Source: Agrobacterium tumefaciens (GTDB lineage: Bacteria; Pseudomonadota; Alphaproteobacteria; Rhizobiales; Rhizobiaceae). From it: a stretch of 64,000 nt of DNA. The stretch spans positions 62,001 through 126,000 of the forward strand of contig NZ_WJOK01000006.1 in NCBI RefSeq assembly GCF_009649785.1, written 5' to 3'. The notes beneath the pieces are model-generated. The model saw only the letters and a program-made list of their open reading frames with translations, did no database searches and was not told the DNA's origin. Both the position numbers and the translations under genes were made by a program. Positions 1 to 8,697 of this stretch are shown here, piece by piece; position 1 is the first letter of the stretch; every line of letters begins with the position of its first letter.

Positions 1-370
1 CAAGGCGCGGACGGTCGACCAGCGCCGTGTCGTCGGCACCGTGAATGGCGTTCGAGGTCTCGCAGACGATGATGACTTTCGAGCCCATGGCTTTCAGCAG
101 ATCGAGCGCCGGCTGCATGGCCTTCTTTTCGGATTCGATGCTGTCGGTCAGAAGGTTCAGCGAATGCCAGCCGGAGACGAAGGAAAGGCTACGCGGCGCA
201 AGCACACCCTTCAGGCCTTCCGGGTCAGTCGGGAACTTGTGGCCCTTCTCGATGCCGTCGAAGCCGATCTTGGCTGTTTCGTCGAGGCATTGTTCAAGGC
301 TGATATTGGCGCCCAGTGTGCGGTCGTCGTCGTTGGACCAGGCAATCGGGTTGGTTCCGTAACGGATCAT
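1..370 (-). CDS. iolE: Myo-inosose-2 dehydratase IolE (partial, C-terminus outside window)
   Basis: The reverse strand reads from an ATG at 370-368 and begins [11 protein letters not shown], then continues without a stop to the window edge, giving about 123 N-terminal residues of a protein usually near 300. IolE dehydrates 2-keto-myo-inositol (scyllo-inosose) to 3D-trihydroxycyclohexane-1,2-dione, the second step of inositol catabolism, and is a cytosolic xylose-isomerase-like TIM barrel. The segments [10 protein letters not shown] near the start and VSGWHS near residue 50 fit the family as I know it. The ATG lies one base after the iolD stop, so it is translated in the iolC-iolD-iolE operon. 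I am confident of the family from sequence plus context; the C-terminal metal ligands are not visible. Confidence 0.88.
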   Translation of the reverse strand, partial: MIRYGTNPIAWSNDDDRTLGANISLEQCLDETAKIGFDGIEKGHKFPTDPEGLKGVLAPRSLSFVSGWHSLNLLTDSIESEKKAMQPALDLLKAMGSKVIIVCETSNAIHGADDTALVDRPRL

Positions 371-371
371 C

Positions 372-2198
372 TTACTGTCTTTCCTTGATATGGTTTTCGT
401 AGCGCGCGCGCGCCGGTCCGATTTCGGCCCGGTCGGAAACTTCGGGTACCGCCACATCCCACCAGTGGCCACCGGCCTGCGGGGTCGGATAGGGGTCGGT
501 ATCGATGACGATGACAGTCGTGCGGCTGGATTCGCGAGCGGACGCAAGCGCCGCTTCCAGCTCGGCGATGGTGGAAACCTTGCGCGCATCCGCGCCCATA
601 GAGCCGGCATGGGCGACGAAGTCGATGGCGATGGGGTTGACGTTGGTGTGGGCGTAGAGGTTGTTGAACTCCGCGCCGCCGGTTTCCATTTGCAGCCGGT
701 TGATGCAGCCGTAACCCCTGTTATCGGTGATGACGAGCGTGATCTTGACGCCCATGGCAACCGATGTCGCAAGCTCGGAATTCATCATCATGTAGGAGCC
801 GTCGCCGACCATGACGATCACGTCCCGGTCCGGTTCCGCCATCTTGATGCCGAGGCCGCCGGCAACCTCATAGCCCATGCAGGAGAAGCCGTATTCCATG
901 TGATAGGAAAGCGGCAGCTTGGATTTCCACAACTGGTGCAGCTCACCCGGCATGGTGCCCGCCGCGCACATGACGACGGTATTTTCGCGCGACTGGCGCT
1001 GTACGGCGCCGATCACCTGCATGTCGGTGGGCAGGCTGTTGGCGTTTTCCTCACCCGGTGCCGCCGTATCGGCATCGGCCTTCTCGAACCATGCCGCCTT
1101 GAGCTTGGCATCCGGTGCCGTGAAGCGGTGGCTGCCAAGCGCGGCCGACAGTTTTTCGAGACCGATCTTCGCATCCGCCGTCAGGCTGATCGCATCGTGT
1201 TTGGCGCTGTCATAGGGCTGCACGTTGAGGGCGAGGATCTTGCGGTCCGGGTTCTTGAACAGCGCCCAGGAACCGGTGGTAAAGTCCTGAAAGCGGGTGC
1301 CGACGCCGAACACCAGATCGGCTTTCTCGCTTATGATATTGGCGCTTTCGGCACCCGTGACGCCGACCGGGCCGAAGTTGAGATCGTGATCCCAAGCCAG
1401 TGCCGATTTGCCGGCCTGGGTTTCGACGACCGGGATGGAATGGGTTTCCGCAAAACGCTTCAGCGTTTCGGTGGCGCCGGAAAAATGCACACCGCCGCCG
1501 GCAACGATGACGGGGTTCTTCGCAGCCTTCAGAGCGGCGACGGCCTCTTCGAATTCCACCACATCCGGTTCCGGGCGGCGTTGCCGCCAGACGCGCTTTT
1601 CAAAGAAGCTGACGGGATAATCATAAGCTTCCGCCTGCACGTCCTGGCAGAAGGCCAGCGTTACCGGGCCGCAATCGGCCGGGTCCGTCATGGTGCGCAT
1701 GGCGCGGGGAAGGGCGGTCAGCAATTGTTCCGGGCGCATGATACGGTCGAAATAACGGCTAACCGGGCGGAAGCAGTCATTCACCGTCATCGTGCCGTCG
1801 CCGAAATCCTCCAGCTGCTGGAGCACGGGGTCGGGACCGCGATTGGCGAAGACATCGCCGGGGATGAGAAGAACCGGCAGGCGGTTGACATGGGCGAGCG
1901 CTGCCGCAGTTACCATGTTGGCAGCACCGGGGCCGATGGAGGAGGTGACCGCCATTGCCCGCCGGCGACGCAGCTGCTTGGAATAGGCAATCGCAGCATG
2001 CGCCATGGATTGCTCGTTCTGGCCGCGATAGGTCGGCAGTTCCTCGCGAATGCCATAAAGCGCCTCGCCGATGCCGGCGACATTGCCATGGCCGAAGATG
2101 GCCCAGACACCGGCAATATAGGTCTCGCCATGCTCATTCATCTGCGCGGCGAGGTAACGAACCATAGCCTGCGCAGCCGTCAATCTGATTGTCTTCAC
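372..2198 (-). CDS. iolD: 3D-(3,5/4)-trihydroxycyclohexane-1,2-dione hydrolase IolD
   Basis: This 608-residue thiamine-diphosphate enzyme opens the cyclohexanedione ring made by IolE to give 5-deoxy-glucuronate. It has the acetolactate-synthase layout: an N-terminal pyrimidine-binding domain, a central domain with [10 protein letters not shown] near residue 230, and a C-terminal ThDP domain with the metal motif GDGSY near residue 465 ending in NRGYGC near residue 495. The length is normal for IolD. The start is GTG, and its four bases GTGA overlap the iolC stop, so the two are probably translationally coupled. Upstream lies iolC and downstream iolE. Nothing suggests truncation. Confidence 0.93.
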   Translation of the reverse strand: MKTIRLTAAQAMVRYLAAQMNEHGETYIAGVWAIFGHGNVAGIGEALYGIREELPTYRGQNEQSMAHAAIAYSKQLRRRRAMAVTSSIGPGAANMVTAAALAHVNRLPVLLIPGDVFANRGPDPVLQQLEDFGDGTMTVNDCFRPVSRYFDRIMRPEQLLTALPRAMRTMTDPADCGPVTLAFCQDVQAEAYDYPVSFFEKRVWRQRRPEPDVVEFEEAVAALKAAKNPVIVAGGGVHFSGATETLKRFAETHSIPVVETQAGKSALAWDHDLNFGPVGVTGAESANIISEKADLVFGVGTRFQDFTTGSWALFKNPDRKILALNVQPYDSAKHDAISLTADAKIGLEKLSAALGSHRFTAPDAKLKAAWFEKADADTAAPGEENANSLPTDMQVIGAVQRQSRENTVVMCAAGTMPGELHQLWKSKLPLSYHMEYGFSCMGYEVAGGLGIKMAEPDRDVIVMVGDGSYMMMNSELATSVAMGVKITLVITDNRGYGCINRLQMETGGAEFNNLYAHTNVNPIAIDFVAHAGSMGADARKVSTIAELEAALASARESSRTTVIVIDTDPYPTPQAGGHWWDVAVPEVSDRAEIGPARARYENHIKERQ

Positions 2199-4111
2199 GC
2201 TGCCTCTCCCTTTTTGGCGCGCGCCTCATCCCATATGCGGCACAGGCTGGTATAGCGCTGCGCCATGTCCTTCACCGCTTCCTCATCGGTGATCTTGCCA
2301 CCGAGCCAACCCCGCGCGGCGTCGGCGAAAATCGTGCGGCCAACCGCGAAACCTTTGACCAGATCGAAACCGGCGGCAAGGCGGAAGCTCTCCTCCAGCT
2401 CGCTTTGCGGTGCGTCGAGACCAAGAACGACGATGCCGCGCACGTAAGGATCGTTGCGATGCACGGCGTCGCAGGCATTTTTCCAGGCGGCTCTGGTTTT
2501 CATCGGCTCCAGTTTCCACCAGTCGGGATAAACGCCGATCTCGTAGAAGCGTTCGATGATGCGCGCGGCGGTCAGATCGTCGGTCGGGCCGACCTTGGAG
2601 GGAATGACCTCGAGCAGCATTTCCAACCGGTTGCGGCGTGTCGCCTGGAACAGACGCATCACCGTCTCCTCCTGCGCGGCGCGCATTTCGTCGGTATCAT
2701 CCGGGTGATAGAAGCACAGAACCTTGACGACATTTTCCAGCGGCCATTCGGAAAGCCCGCCGAAATCCTTGCCGAGTTCCGGTTCCAGCGTCAGCGGGCG
2801 CGAACCCGGCCATTCCACCGGCCTGCCGATCCACAGACCGGAGCCGCTGGCTGCGAAAAGCGCATCGCGTCCGAGGCGGCCATCGCAGAGAATGCCGTAA
2901 CCCGCCTTGCCACCGGCGACCGTTTGCGCGGCCTCGAGGCAGAGCTTCTTGAAGGCGCCGATGCGCTCATGTTTAATGCCGAGTTCGTCAGCGATCGCTT
3001 CCAGTTGCATGCGATGGTCGAAGGCGAAGACGCGCATTGTGTCCCATTCGCCCTTGCGATTGGTTGACCAATGCACCTGTTCCAGCGCCTCGTCCTTGCG
3101 CAGCGCCTTGTTGCGGATGCCGGCCTTGAAGAAATATTGCAGCTCTTCCCAACTCGGATAGGCGGGCGTGCAGCCGTGGCGGGAAACGGCAAAGGCGCCA
3201 CAGGCATTGGCGTATTTCAGCGTTGTCGGCCAGTCCTCGCCGCGCAGCCAGCCACGGAAAAGCCCGGCCATGAAACCATCGCCCGCGCCGAGAACATTGA
3301 AGACCTCGATCGGGAAACCTTCGCCCGTCTCGCCATCGTCCAGGCTTGCCGGAATTTCGCCGGCGAAAACCGAAGCACCCATCGGGCCACGCTTGCACAC
3401 CAGCGTCGCGTTCGACACCTTGCGTACGGCATTCAGTGCGGCCAGCGTATCGGTCGAGCCGCCGGCAATGTGGAATTCTTCTTCCGTGCCTACAATCAGA
3501 TCGAAGAGATGCAGGGTGGATTGCAGCTTGGCGGTGACCTTCTGCGATTCCACGAAGCGGCTTTCGCCATCGCCATGGCCGGCAACACCCCAGAGATTGG
3601 GGCGATAGTCGATGTCGAGCGCTGTTTTCGCACCGTTTTCGCGGGCAAGTTTCAGCGCCTTCAGTACGGCCGCTTCCGTCTTCGGATGCGACAGATGCGT
3701 GCCGGTGGCGCAGACACAGCCTGCTTCGGCAATAAAGGCGGGATCGATGTCGTCTTCGCTGAGCGCCATGTCGGCACAGTTCTCGCGATAGAAAATCAGC
3801 GGAAACTGGTTCTGGTCGCGAATGCCGAGAAGCACCAGCGCAGTCAACCGCTCCGGGTCGGTTTTCACGCCGCGTACGTCCACGCCTTCGCGCACCAGCT
3901 GTTCACGGATGAAGCGGCCCATATGCTCGTCACCAACGCGCGTGATGACGGCACTGGCAAGGCCGAGCCGCGCAGCGCCGGCCGCAATATTGGTGGGAGA
4001 GCCGCCAATATATTTGGCAAAGGAGGCCATGTCCTCCAGCCGGCCGCCGACCTGCGAACCATAAAGGTCGACCGACGAGCGCCCGATCGTGATAAGGTCA
4101 AGTTTTTTCAA
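2195..4111 (-). CDS. iolC: IolC fusion: 5-dehydro-2-deoxygluconokinase with C-terminal DUF2090 aldolase-like domain
   Basis: The protein has about 638 residues and two parts. Residues 1 to about 325 are a PfkB-family sugar kinase starting LKKLDLITIGRSSVD, with the PfkB signature VLGAGDGFMAG near residue 275; this part phosphorylates 2-deoxy-5-keto-gluconate. Residues about 330 to 638 are a DUF2090 domain, an aldolase-like barrel often annotated as the 5-dehydro-2-deoxyphosphogluconate aldolase (IolJ) activity. The start chosen is TTG at 4111-4109 because a perfect GGAGGA lies five bases upstream; an in-frame start at 4204 would add 31 residues that do not look like family sequence. It overlaps iolD by four bases. 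The aldolase role is family knowledge, not proven here. Confidence 0.9.
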   Translation of the reverse strand: MKKLDLITIGRSSVDLYGSQVGGRLEDMASFAKYIGGSPTNIAAGAARLGLASAVITRVGDEHMGRFIREQLVREGVDVRGVKTDPERLTALVLLGIRDQNQFPLIFYRENCADMALSEDDIDPAFIAEAGCVCATGTHLSHPKTEAAVLKALKLARENGAKTALDIDYRPNLWGVAGHGDGESRFVESQKVTAKLQSTLHLFDLIVGTEEEFHIAGGSTDTLAALNAVRKVSNATLVCKRGPMGASVFAGEIPASLDDGETGEGFPIEVFNVLGAGDGFMAGLFRGWLRGEDWPTTLKYANACGAFAVSRHGCTPAYPSWEELQYFFKAGIRNKALRKDEALEQVHWSTNRKGEWDTMRVFAFDHRMQLEAIADELGIKHERIGAFKKLCLEAAQTVAGGKAGYGILCDGRLGRDALFAASGSGLWIGRPVEWPGSRPLTLEPELGKDFGGLSEWPLENVVKVLCFYHPDDTDEMRAAQEETVMRLFQATRRNRLEMLLEVIPSKVGPTDDLTAARIIERFYEIGVYPDWWKLEPMKTRAAWKNACDAVHRNDPYVRGIVVLGLDAPQSELEESFRLAAGFDLVKGFAVGRTIFADAARGWLGGKITDEEAVKDMAQRYTSLCRIWDEARAKKGEAA

Positions 4112-4219
4112 AAGCTTCCTCCTTCGGACCCCGCATTGAGGGAGCCTGATGCCAGTGGGCCTCCTCCGCCCACTTTCTGTCTCACCACCTTCGGGTGCAT
4201 TCACGAGACGGACAATTAT

Positions 4220-4233
4220 GGAATGCCCGTTTC
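4220..4233. promoter_or_regulatory. Imperfect IolR-like half-palindrome upstream of iolC
   Basis: GGAA, six bases, then TTTC: one mismatch from the GGAA-N6-TTCC motif reported for the rhizobial RpiR-type IolR. It sits 109 bases upstream of the iolC start, in the 170-base gap between iolR and iolC. The gap also has an AT-rich stretch at 4245-4275 that could hold a promoter. Weak on its own, better in view of the exact copy at 5145-5158. Confidence 0.4.
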
Positions 4234-4281
4234 ATGAATTTGGATCATAAATTCTATTTTTTATGTTTTCAATAAAAATAT

Positions 4282-5097
4282 TCAGGCTGTTTTGCGCGTT
4301 CCCACAGCGACAGCGAGTGTAATGGCGAGACAGAGCGTGGCGGAAAGCGAGCGGAATGCGCCAAAATCGATTTCCGTTACCGTGAGCAGCGTCGCGCCGG
4401 ACTTGCGTAGCGGATTGACGGCCGAATCGGACATGGCGACAACGGGAATGCCGTTGGCGCGGGCCATCTCGGCCAATTCCAGCGTTTCCGCCGAATAGGG
4501 GGAGAAAGTGATCGCAATCAGCGCGTCATCGCGGGAGATGGCGCTTAGATTGCCAAGGCCACCGACGGCGCTGTGCAAAACCGCAGGTACCTTCATTTTT
4601 TCGAAGGCGTAAGCGAGGTAACTGGCAATGGGGAAGGAGCGCCGCAAACCGATGATATGCACGGTGCGCGCCTGTGCCAGCGCCGAGACCGCCTCGTCAA
4701 GCTGCCGTGTATCGACCGATTTCAGCAGCATTTCCAATGAGGACCGGCCAGCCTCCACGAACTCCGCCAACAGGCCCGACGCGCTCTCGTCGCCCTTTTC
4801 GCGCAGGTGGTCCAGCCGGGTCGCATAATCCGGCCAGCCGCCGACATAGGAATCGCGAAACAGGCGCTGCATCTCCGAAAAGCCGGAAAAACCCATGATC
4901 TGGCAAAAGCGCATGAATGCAGACGGCTGCACGCCGGCACCTTCTGCCATTTCGGCGACGGTGGAAACGGCAATGCGATCCTGATTGGACGCGACATAAT
5001 CTGCACATTGACGTAATCGTTTCGGCAGGCCTTCCGCGACCTGAAGCAACCGCTCCTCAAAAGCCTTCACGGAGTCTGGCGCATCGATTGCCGTCAT
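4282..5097 (-). CDS. iolR: RpiR-family transcriptional regulator, probable IolR
   Basis: This is a 271-residue protein with an N-terminal RpiR-type helix-turn-helix (about residues 30-85, STVAEMAEGAGVQPSAFMRF) and a C-terminal SIS sugar-phosphate-binding domain (about residues 125-260, HIIGLRRSFPIASYLAY). RpiR regulators sense phosphosugars, and in Sinorhizobium an RpiR-type IolR represses the iol genes until a catabolic intermediate such as 2-keto-5-deoxy-gluconate-6-phosphate appears. Here it lies immediately upstream of iolCDE on the same strand, has AAGGA before its ATG, and carries a perfect IolR-like palindrome 48 bases upstream of its own start. These together make IolR the best call; the name rests on context as much as on sequence. 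Confidence 0.87.
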   Translation of the reverse strand: MTAIDAPDSVKAFEERLLQVAEGLPKRLRQCADYVASNQDRIAVSTVAEMAEGAGVQPSAFMRFCQIMGFSGFSEMQRLFRDSYVGGWPDYATRLDHLREKGDESASGLLAEFVEAGRSSLEMLLKSVDTRQLDEAVSALAQARTVHIIGLRRSFPIASYLAYAFEKMKVPAVLHSAVGGLGNLSAISRDDALIAITFSPYSAETLELAEMARANGIPVVAMSDSAVNPLRKSGATLLTVTEIDFGAFRSLSATLCLAITLAVAVGTRKTA

Positions 5098-5144
5098 TGT
5101 CGTTCCTTTGTGCAGATTGAAATCGTGTGCACTTTAACTGCAAT

Positions 5145-5158
5145 GGAATTTTTATTCC
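5145..5158. promoter_or_regulatory. Candidate IolR operator, exact GGAA-N6-TTCC
   Basis: GGAATTTTTATTCC is an exact match to the GGAA-N6-TTCC motif described for IolR in Sinorhizobium meliloti. The symmetry extends outward (AATGGAAT on one side, ATTCCATT on the other, 5143-5160). It lies 48 bases upstream of the iolR start codon, suggesting autoregulation. Confidence 0.65.
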
Positions 5159-5227
5159 ATTGTGTTTTTTACGAACGGATCAATGAAGCGGGATCGGGGT
5201 TTGTTGCGGTGTGTGATCGGGTTAACT

Positions 5228-5260
5228 TTCGTCATTCCGGCTCGAGGCCGGAACGACGAA
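5228..5260. repeat. Short intergenic palindrome, REP/RIME-like
   Basis: Two 14-base arms (5228-5241 and 5247-5260) pair with one mismatch around a five-base loop; the core is ATTCCGGC and GCCGGAAC. It lies between the importer's last gene and iolR. There is no T-run on either strand, so a canonical Rho-independent terminator is unlikely. The core resembles palindromes common in rhizobial intergenic DNA. Confidence 0.55.
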
Positions 5261-5284
5261 GAGGGGATGATTGACGCTTTTGGG

Positions 5285-6001
5285 TCAGTGCAATCCACCC
5301 ACGCCAAGATGCGTATCAACAATATCCGGGTTCGCCGCAAGATCGTCGGACGGTCCTGACCAGACGATGCGGCCGCGTTCCATGATGATGGCGTGGTCGG
5401 CGAAGTCGATGGCCATCTGGATGCGCTGTTCGATGAGAAGAATGGTCATTTCGCCCGATTGCGCGAGTTTCGAGAAGGCCGCCATCAGTTCCTCGCAGAT
5501 AACAGGGGCGAGACCTTCGAGGGGTTCATCGAGAAGCAGCACCTGCGGCTGGCCGAGGATGGTGCGGGCGGTGGAAAGCATCTGCTGCTCGCCACCGGAG
5601 AGTTGCGAGCCGAGATTGCGGCGTCTTTCCTTCAGGCGCGGAAACAGCGTGTAGGCTTCCTCGATGGCCGATTTCGGCCGGCCCTTGAGGCCGACGAAGA
5701 GGTTTTCTTCGACTGTGAGTGTCGGAAAGACATCGCGGGTTTGCGGCACGTAACCGAGACCGGCGAGGGCGCGGGCAGCACTCGGCAGGGCGGTGATGTC
5801 CTGCCCGCCGAGATGGATATCACCGGCAAATCGTTTCGTCTGCCCGGCAAGCGTGGCAAACAGGCTTGTCTTGCCAACGCCGTTACGTCCGAGCACCGCG
5901 AAACGCGAACCGGCGGGAACGGAGAGCGACAGACCCTCGATGACACGGGTGGGGCCGTAACCGGCGGTCAGGTTGGCGATTTCAAGCGGCGCTGCGGGCA
6001 T
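5285..6001 (-). CDS. pcaX: ABC transporter ATPase, LivF type (probable protocatechuate importer, PcaX-like)
   Basis: This is a 238-residue nucleotide-binding subunit of a branched-chain-amino-acid-type (HAAT) importer. Walker A GRNGVGKTS is at residues 38-46, the signature LSGGEQQM near 137, and Walker B LLLDEPLEGLAP follows. The ATG at 6001-5999 was chosen because the family starts at this point; it overlaps the preceding ATPase gene by 20 bases. It is the last gene of a five-gene operon read leftward. The substrate is inferred from a perfect PcaQ box upstream of the operon: in Sinorhizobium meliloti, PcaQ controls a protocatechuate importer pcaMNVWX of this type. The family assignment is secure; the letter and the substrate are inference. 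Confidence 0.8.
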   Translation of the reverse strand: MPAAPLEIANLTAGYGPTRVIEGLSLSVPAGSRFAVLGRNGVGKTSLFATLAGQTKRFAGDIHLGGQDITALPSAARALAGLGYVPQTRDVFPTLTVEENLFVGLKGRPKSAIEEAYTLFPRLKERRRNLGSQLSGGEQQMLSTARTILGQPQVLLLDEPLEGLAPVICEELMAAFSKLAQSGEMTILLIEQRIQMAIDFADHAIIMERGRIVWSGPSDDLAANPDIVDTHLGVGGLH

Positions 6002-6746
6002 TGGCGTAACTTCCGAGATAGGCTTGGCGGACTTCTGCGTTGCTGGTGACTTCGCCAGGCGAACCGTCGAATATGACGGCGCCTGCGGCGAGCACGACCA
6101 CACGTCTGGCGAAACGGAAGACCAGATCCATGTCGTGTTCGATCATCAATATGGCGAGGTCGGCGGGCAGGCGATCGAGCGCCTGTTCGATACGCGCCGT
6201 TTCCGTCGAGGGAACGCCGGCGGCAGGTTCATCAAGCAGCAGGATTTTGGGCTTGAGCGCCATGGCAAGTGCGATCTCGATGAGCCGCTGCTGGCCATAG
6301 GCGATTTCACGGACGCGGGTTTCGGCGATGGCAAGCAGGCCAAGCGTTCCGAGAATGTCGCGCGCCTCGCTCATCACCGTTGGCATGGAGCGGTAACGGC
6401 CGAAAATCCGGCCCGTCCTGCCTTCCCTTTGCAGAATGGCGAGTGCGACATGTTCCTCCGGCGTCATGTCCTGGAACAGTCGCGTCACCTGAAACGAGCG
6501 GACAAGTCCGCGCTTCACGCGCTGACTGGCGCTGAGCCCCGTCACGTCTTCTCCGGCAATCCGCACGGTTCCGGCGGATGGCTTGATGTTTCCGGTAACG
6601 AGGTTGACGAAGGTGGTCTTGCCGGCGCCGTTGGGCCCGATCAGCACGGTGCGATCTCCGGGCGAAAGCGACAGCGAGACATTGTTGGTAACGACGAGAC
6701 CGCCGAAATTTTTCTGCAGGCCGGAAACTTCGAAAATGGCGCTCAT
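5982..6746 (-). CDS. pcaW: ABC transporter ATPase, LivG type (probable protocatechuate importer, PcaW-like)
   Basis: This 254-residue ATPase carries Walker A GPNGAGKTTF near residue 38, the signature region EIAYGQQRLIEIALAMA near 150, and Walker B ILLLDEPAAG. The LivG-specific stretch RSFQVTRLFQDMT lies near residue 85. Its ATG overlaps the stop of the permease upstream as ATGA (6743-6746), so a longer reading that extends upstream is an artefact of the overlapping permease frame. It pairs with the LivF-type ATPase on the cytosolic side of the importer. Substrate inference as for the operon: protocatechuate, from the PcaQ box at 9969-9984. Confidence 0.82.
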   Translation of the reverse strand: MSAIFEVSGLQKNFGGLVVTNNVSLSLSPGDRTVLIGPNGAGKTTFVNLVTGNIKPSAGTVRIAGEDVTGLSASQRVKRGLVRSFQVTRLFQDMTPEEHVALAILQREGRTGRIFGRYRSMPTVMSEARDILGTLGLLAIAETRVREIAYGQQRLIEIALAMALKPKILLLDEPAAGVPSTETARIEQALDRLPADLAILMIEHDMDLVFRFARRVVVLAAGAVIFDGSPGEVTSNAEVRQAYLGSYANARSAA

Positions 6747-7750
6747 TTGCGATCTCCCCTCAGGCGCGCGATGATTTGTTCGCCCGCGCCATAAAGGCCG
6801 CGCGGCGCAAACAGCACGACGGCGATCAGAAGCAGGCCGACGATTGTGAGCCAGTGGAACGGGTTGGCGGCGGAAACGACGTCCTCGAACCACATGAAGG
6901 TGACGGTGCCGATCAGCGCGCCATAAAGCGAGCCCGCGCCACCGAGAACCAGCATGACCAGCGCTTCGGCAGACAGCGTGAAGCTGAGGCTGTCGAGGCC
7001 GACCACCTGCGTGGAGATGGCGTTCAGCGCGCCGCCGATTCCGGCAACGATGCCTGATATCACGAACATCTTCAAAATCGTGCCATTGACCGAACCGCCC
7101 ATGGCCTGAATGCGGATGCTGTCCTGCTTGACGCCGCGACACAGCATGCCGAAGGGCGAATTGACGACGACGCGAAGTGCCAGAAAAACCAGAAGCAGCA
7201 GGCATACGCCGTAGATATAGGCGGTGCGGCCGTAAAGATCGAATTCGAAGGTGCCGAACAGCGCATCGGGCGAGACGCCGGCAAGCCCGTCGCTGCCGCC
7301 CGTCCAGTCCGACGCCTTGTTGGCCGCCTCGTGGAAAAGATGAACGACGGCGATGGACAGCACCAGTTGCGGCAGGCCGTGCGCGCGCAACAGAATGGTG
7401 CCGGACAGCAATCCCGCGATGCCGCCCACTGCTGCGCCGATGAGGGTCATGAGAAGCGGGTCGGTGATACCGTAGTGGGCAGCGGCAATGCCGGCGGCAT
7501 AGGCGCCAGCACCGAACAGGGCCGCATGGCCAAGTGTCGCCACGCCGCAATAGCCGGTAACGAGATCGATGGAGAGCACGAGAAGCGCTATCGCGATGAT
7601 GCGCGTCAACAGCGCCAGATTATCCGGAAACAGGAAGTAACCGGCGATGGCGGCGATGATGATGAGCAGCGGACCGCCAATCGCGCGCAGGGGCGAGCGG
7701 GCCTTCGGCGGTTTTGCTGTTTCAGTGAGGTCGTTCATGAGCACCGCCAT
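6743..7750 (-). CDS. pcaV: ABC transporter permease, LivM type (probable protocatechuate importer, PcaV-like)
   Basis: This is an integral membrane subunit of about 335 residues with repeated hydrophobic helices (LLIIIAAIAGYFLF, LLVLSIDLVTGYCGVATLGH) and the LivM hallmark YCGVATLGHAALFGAGAY near residue 65. The start ATG at 7750-7748 follows the LivH-type stop by one base and has GGAAGG about ten bases upstream; an in-frame ATG at 7768 is also possible. It ends in the ATGA overlap with the LivG-type gene. Family members form the channel with LivH. Nothing is unusual in length or motifs. Confidence 0.82.
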   Translation of the reverse strand: MAVLMNDLTETAKPPKARSPLRAIGGPLLIIIAAIAGYFLFPDNLALLTRIIAIALLVLSIDLVTGYCGVATLGHAALFGAGAYAAGIAAAHYGITDPLLMTLIGAAVGGIAGLLSGTILLRAHGLPQLVLSIAVVHLFHEAANKASDWTGGSDGLAGVSPDALFGTFEFDLYGRTAYIYGVCLLLLVFLALRVVVNSPFGMLCRGVKQDSIRIQAMGGSVNGTILKMFVISGIVAGIGGALNAISTQVVGLDSLSFTLSAEALVMLVLGGAGSLYGALIGTVTFMWFEDVVSAANPFHWLTIVGLLLIAVVLFAPRGLYGAGEQIIARLRGDRK

Positions 7751-7751
7751 C

Positions 7752-8615
7752 TCATTTCGCCCTTCCAAGAAGGCCGCGCGGAAACAGCGTGATGATCACG
7801 ATGACCGCCAGATAGAAAAAGAATTCGCCATATTCGGGCGCAAGATACCGCCCGGTCGTATCGATGGCGCCGAGCAGCAGACAGGCGATCAGCGCGCCGG
7901 GGATCGAGCCTGCGCCGCCGACGGATACGACCACCAGGAAGGTGACCATGTAGCGCAGCGCATAATAGGGTTCGACCGGCAGCAATTCTGCGCCGATGAC
8001 GCCGCCCATTGCGGCAAGGCCGACGGCGATGGCGAAGCTTACGGCATAGATGATTTCGGTGCGCACGCCGAGGGCTGCTGCCATGGCCGCATTGTCCACG
8101 GCTGCCCGCAACTTGATGCCGAAGGCGGTCTTTTCGAACGTGAACCAAAGTGCCGCCGCCACCACGAGGCCAGCGACGATGGCGAAGATGCGGTGGGTGG
8201 CGATGGTGCGAAAACCGAGATCGGTAGGACCGGCCAGTTCCTGCGGCAGCGGAATGGTTTTGAGCGTTGGCCCGAACACGAAATTGGCTATGCCGATGAT
8301 GCAGAAGGTGATGCCGATGGTCATCAGCACCTGCGTCAGTTCGGGTGCGCCGTAGATGCGCCGGTAGAGAAACCGTTCGAGCGGTATGGCGATCACGATG
8401 GTGCCGACAATCGCAACGAGGATTGCCGCCGCGTAACCAAGGCCGAGGCCATGGGCGGCATAGGAGGCGAGATACCCGCCGATCATGGCGAAGGCGCCGT
8501 GGGCGAGATTGACCACACGCATCAGCCCCATTGTCACGGATAGGCCGATGGAGATGATGAAAAGCACCATTCCATAGGCAAGCGCATCGACAAGGATGCT
8601 GAAGACCGTCTGCAT
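7752..8615 (-). CDS. pcaN: ABC transporter permease, LivH type (probable protocatechuate importer, PcaN-like)
   Basis: This is a 287-residue membrane protein beginning MQTVFSILVDALAYGMVLF, with the LivH hallmark SVTMGLMRVVNLAHGAF near residues 27-43 and a late GGAGSIPGALI motif typical of the family. The ATG at 8615 has GAGGAG nine bases upstream; a longer in-frame start at 8666 lacks such a site. It follows the binding-protein gene with an 82-base gap that holds a strong hairpin, a usual arrangement that lets the binding protein be made in excess. Confidence 0.83.
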   Translation of the reverse strand: MQTVFSILVDALAYGMVLFIISIGLSVTMGLMRVVNLAHGAFAMIGGYLASYAAHGLGLGYAAAILVAIVGTIVIAIPLERFLYRRIYGAPELTQVLMTIGITFCIIGIANFVFGPTLKTIPLPQELAGPTDLGFRTIATHRIFAIVAGLVVAAALWFTFEKTAFGIKLRAAVDNAAMAAALGVRTEIIYAVSFAIAVGLAAMGGVIGAELLPVEPYYALRYMVTFLVVVSVGGAGSIPGALIACLLLGAIDTTGRYLAPEYGEFFFYLAVIVIITLFPRGLLGRAK

Positions 8616-8650
8616 GTTCGAAAGCTCCTCGTGATGCAATTGCACCCGTG

Positions 8651-8679
8651 CCGGAGCCGCCCGCAAAAGGCGGCGCCGG
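8651..8679 (-). terminator. Hairpin between binding-protein gene and permease genes
   Basis: Arms 8651-8661 and 8669-8679 (CCGGAGCCGCC and GGCGGCGCCGG) pair with one mismatch around a seven-base loop. There is no T-run after it on the transcribed strand, so it is more likely an mRNA-stabilising or partially terminating stem after the binding-protein gene than a full terminator. Confidence 0.5.
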
Positions 8680-8697
8680 TCATTTCCGTCTCAATGC

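Noticed and set aside
390..2255. Long open frame on the plus strand opposite iolD
   Set aside because: It is antisense to a complete iolD with all ThDP motifs; the translated sequence is histidine/arginine-rich and matches no family, as expected for a frame opposite a high-GC gene.
5982..7550. LivG-type gene read as a 522-residue protein
   Set aside because: The first 260 residues are the LivM gene in another frame; the ATG at 6746 in the ATGA overlap gives a normal 254-residue ATPase.
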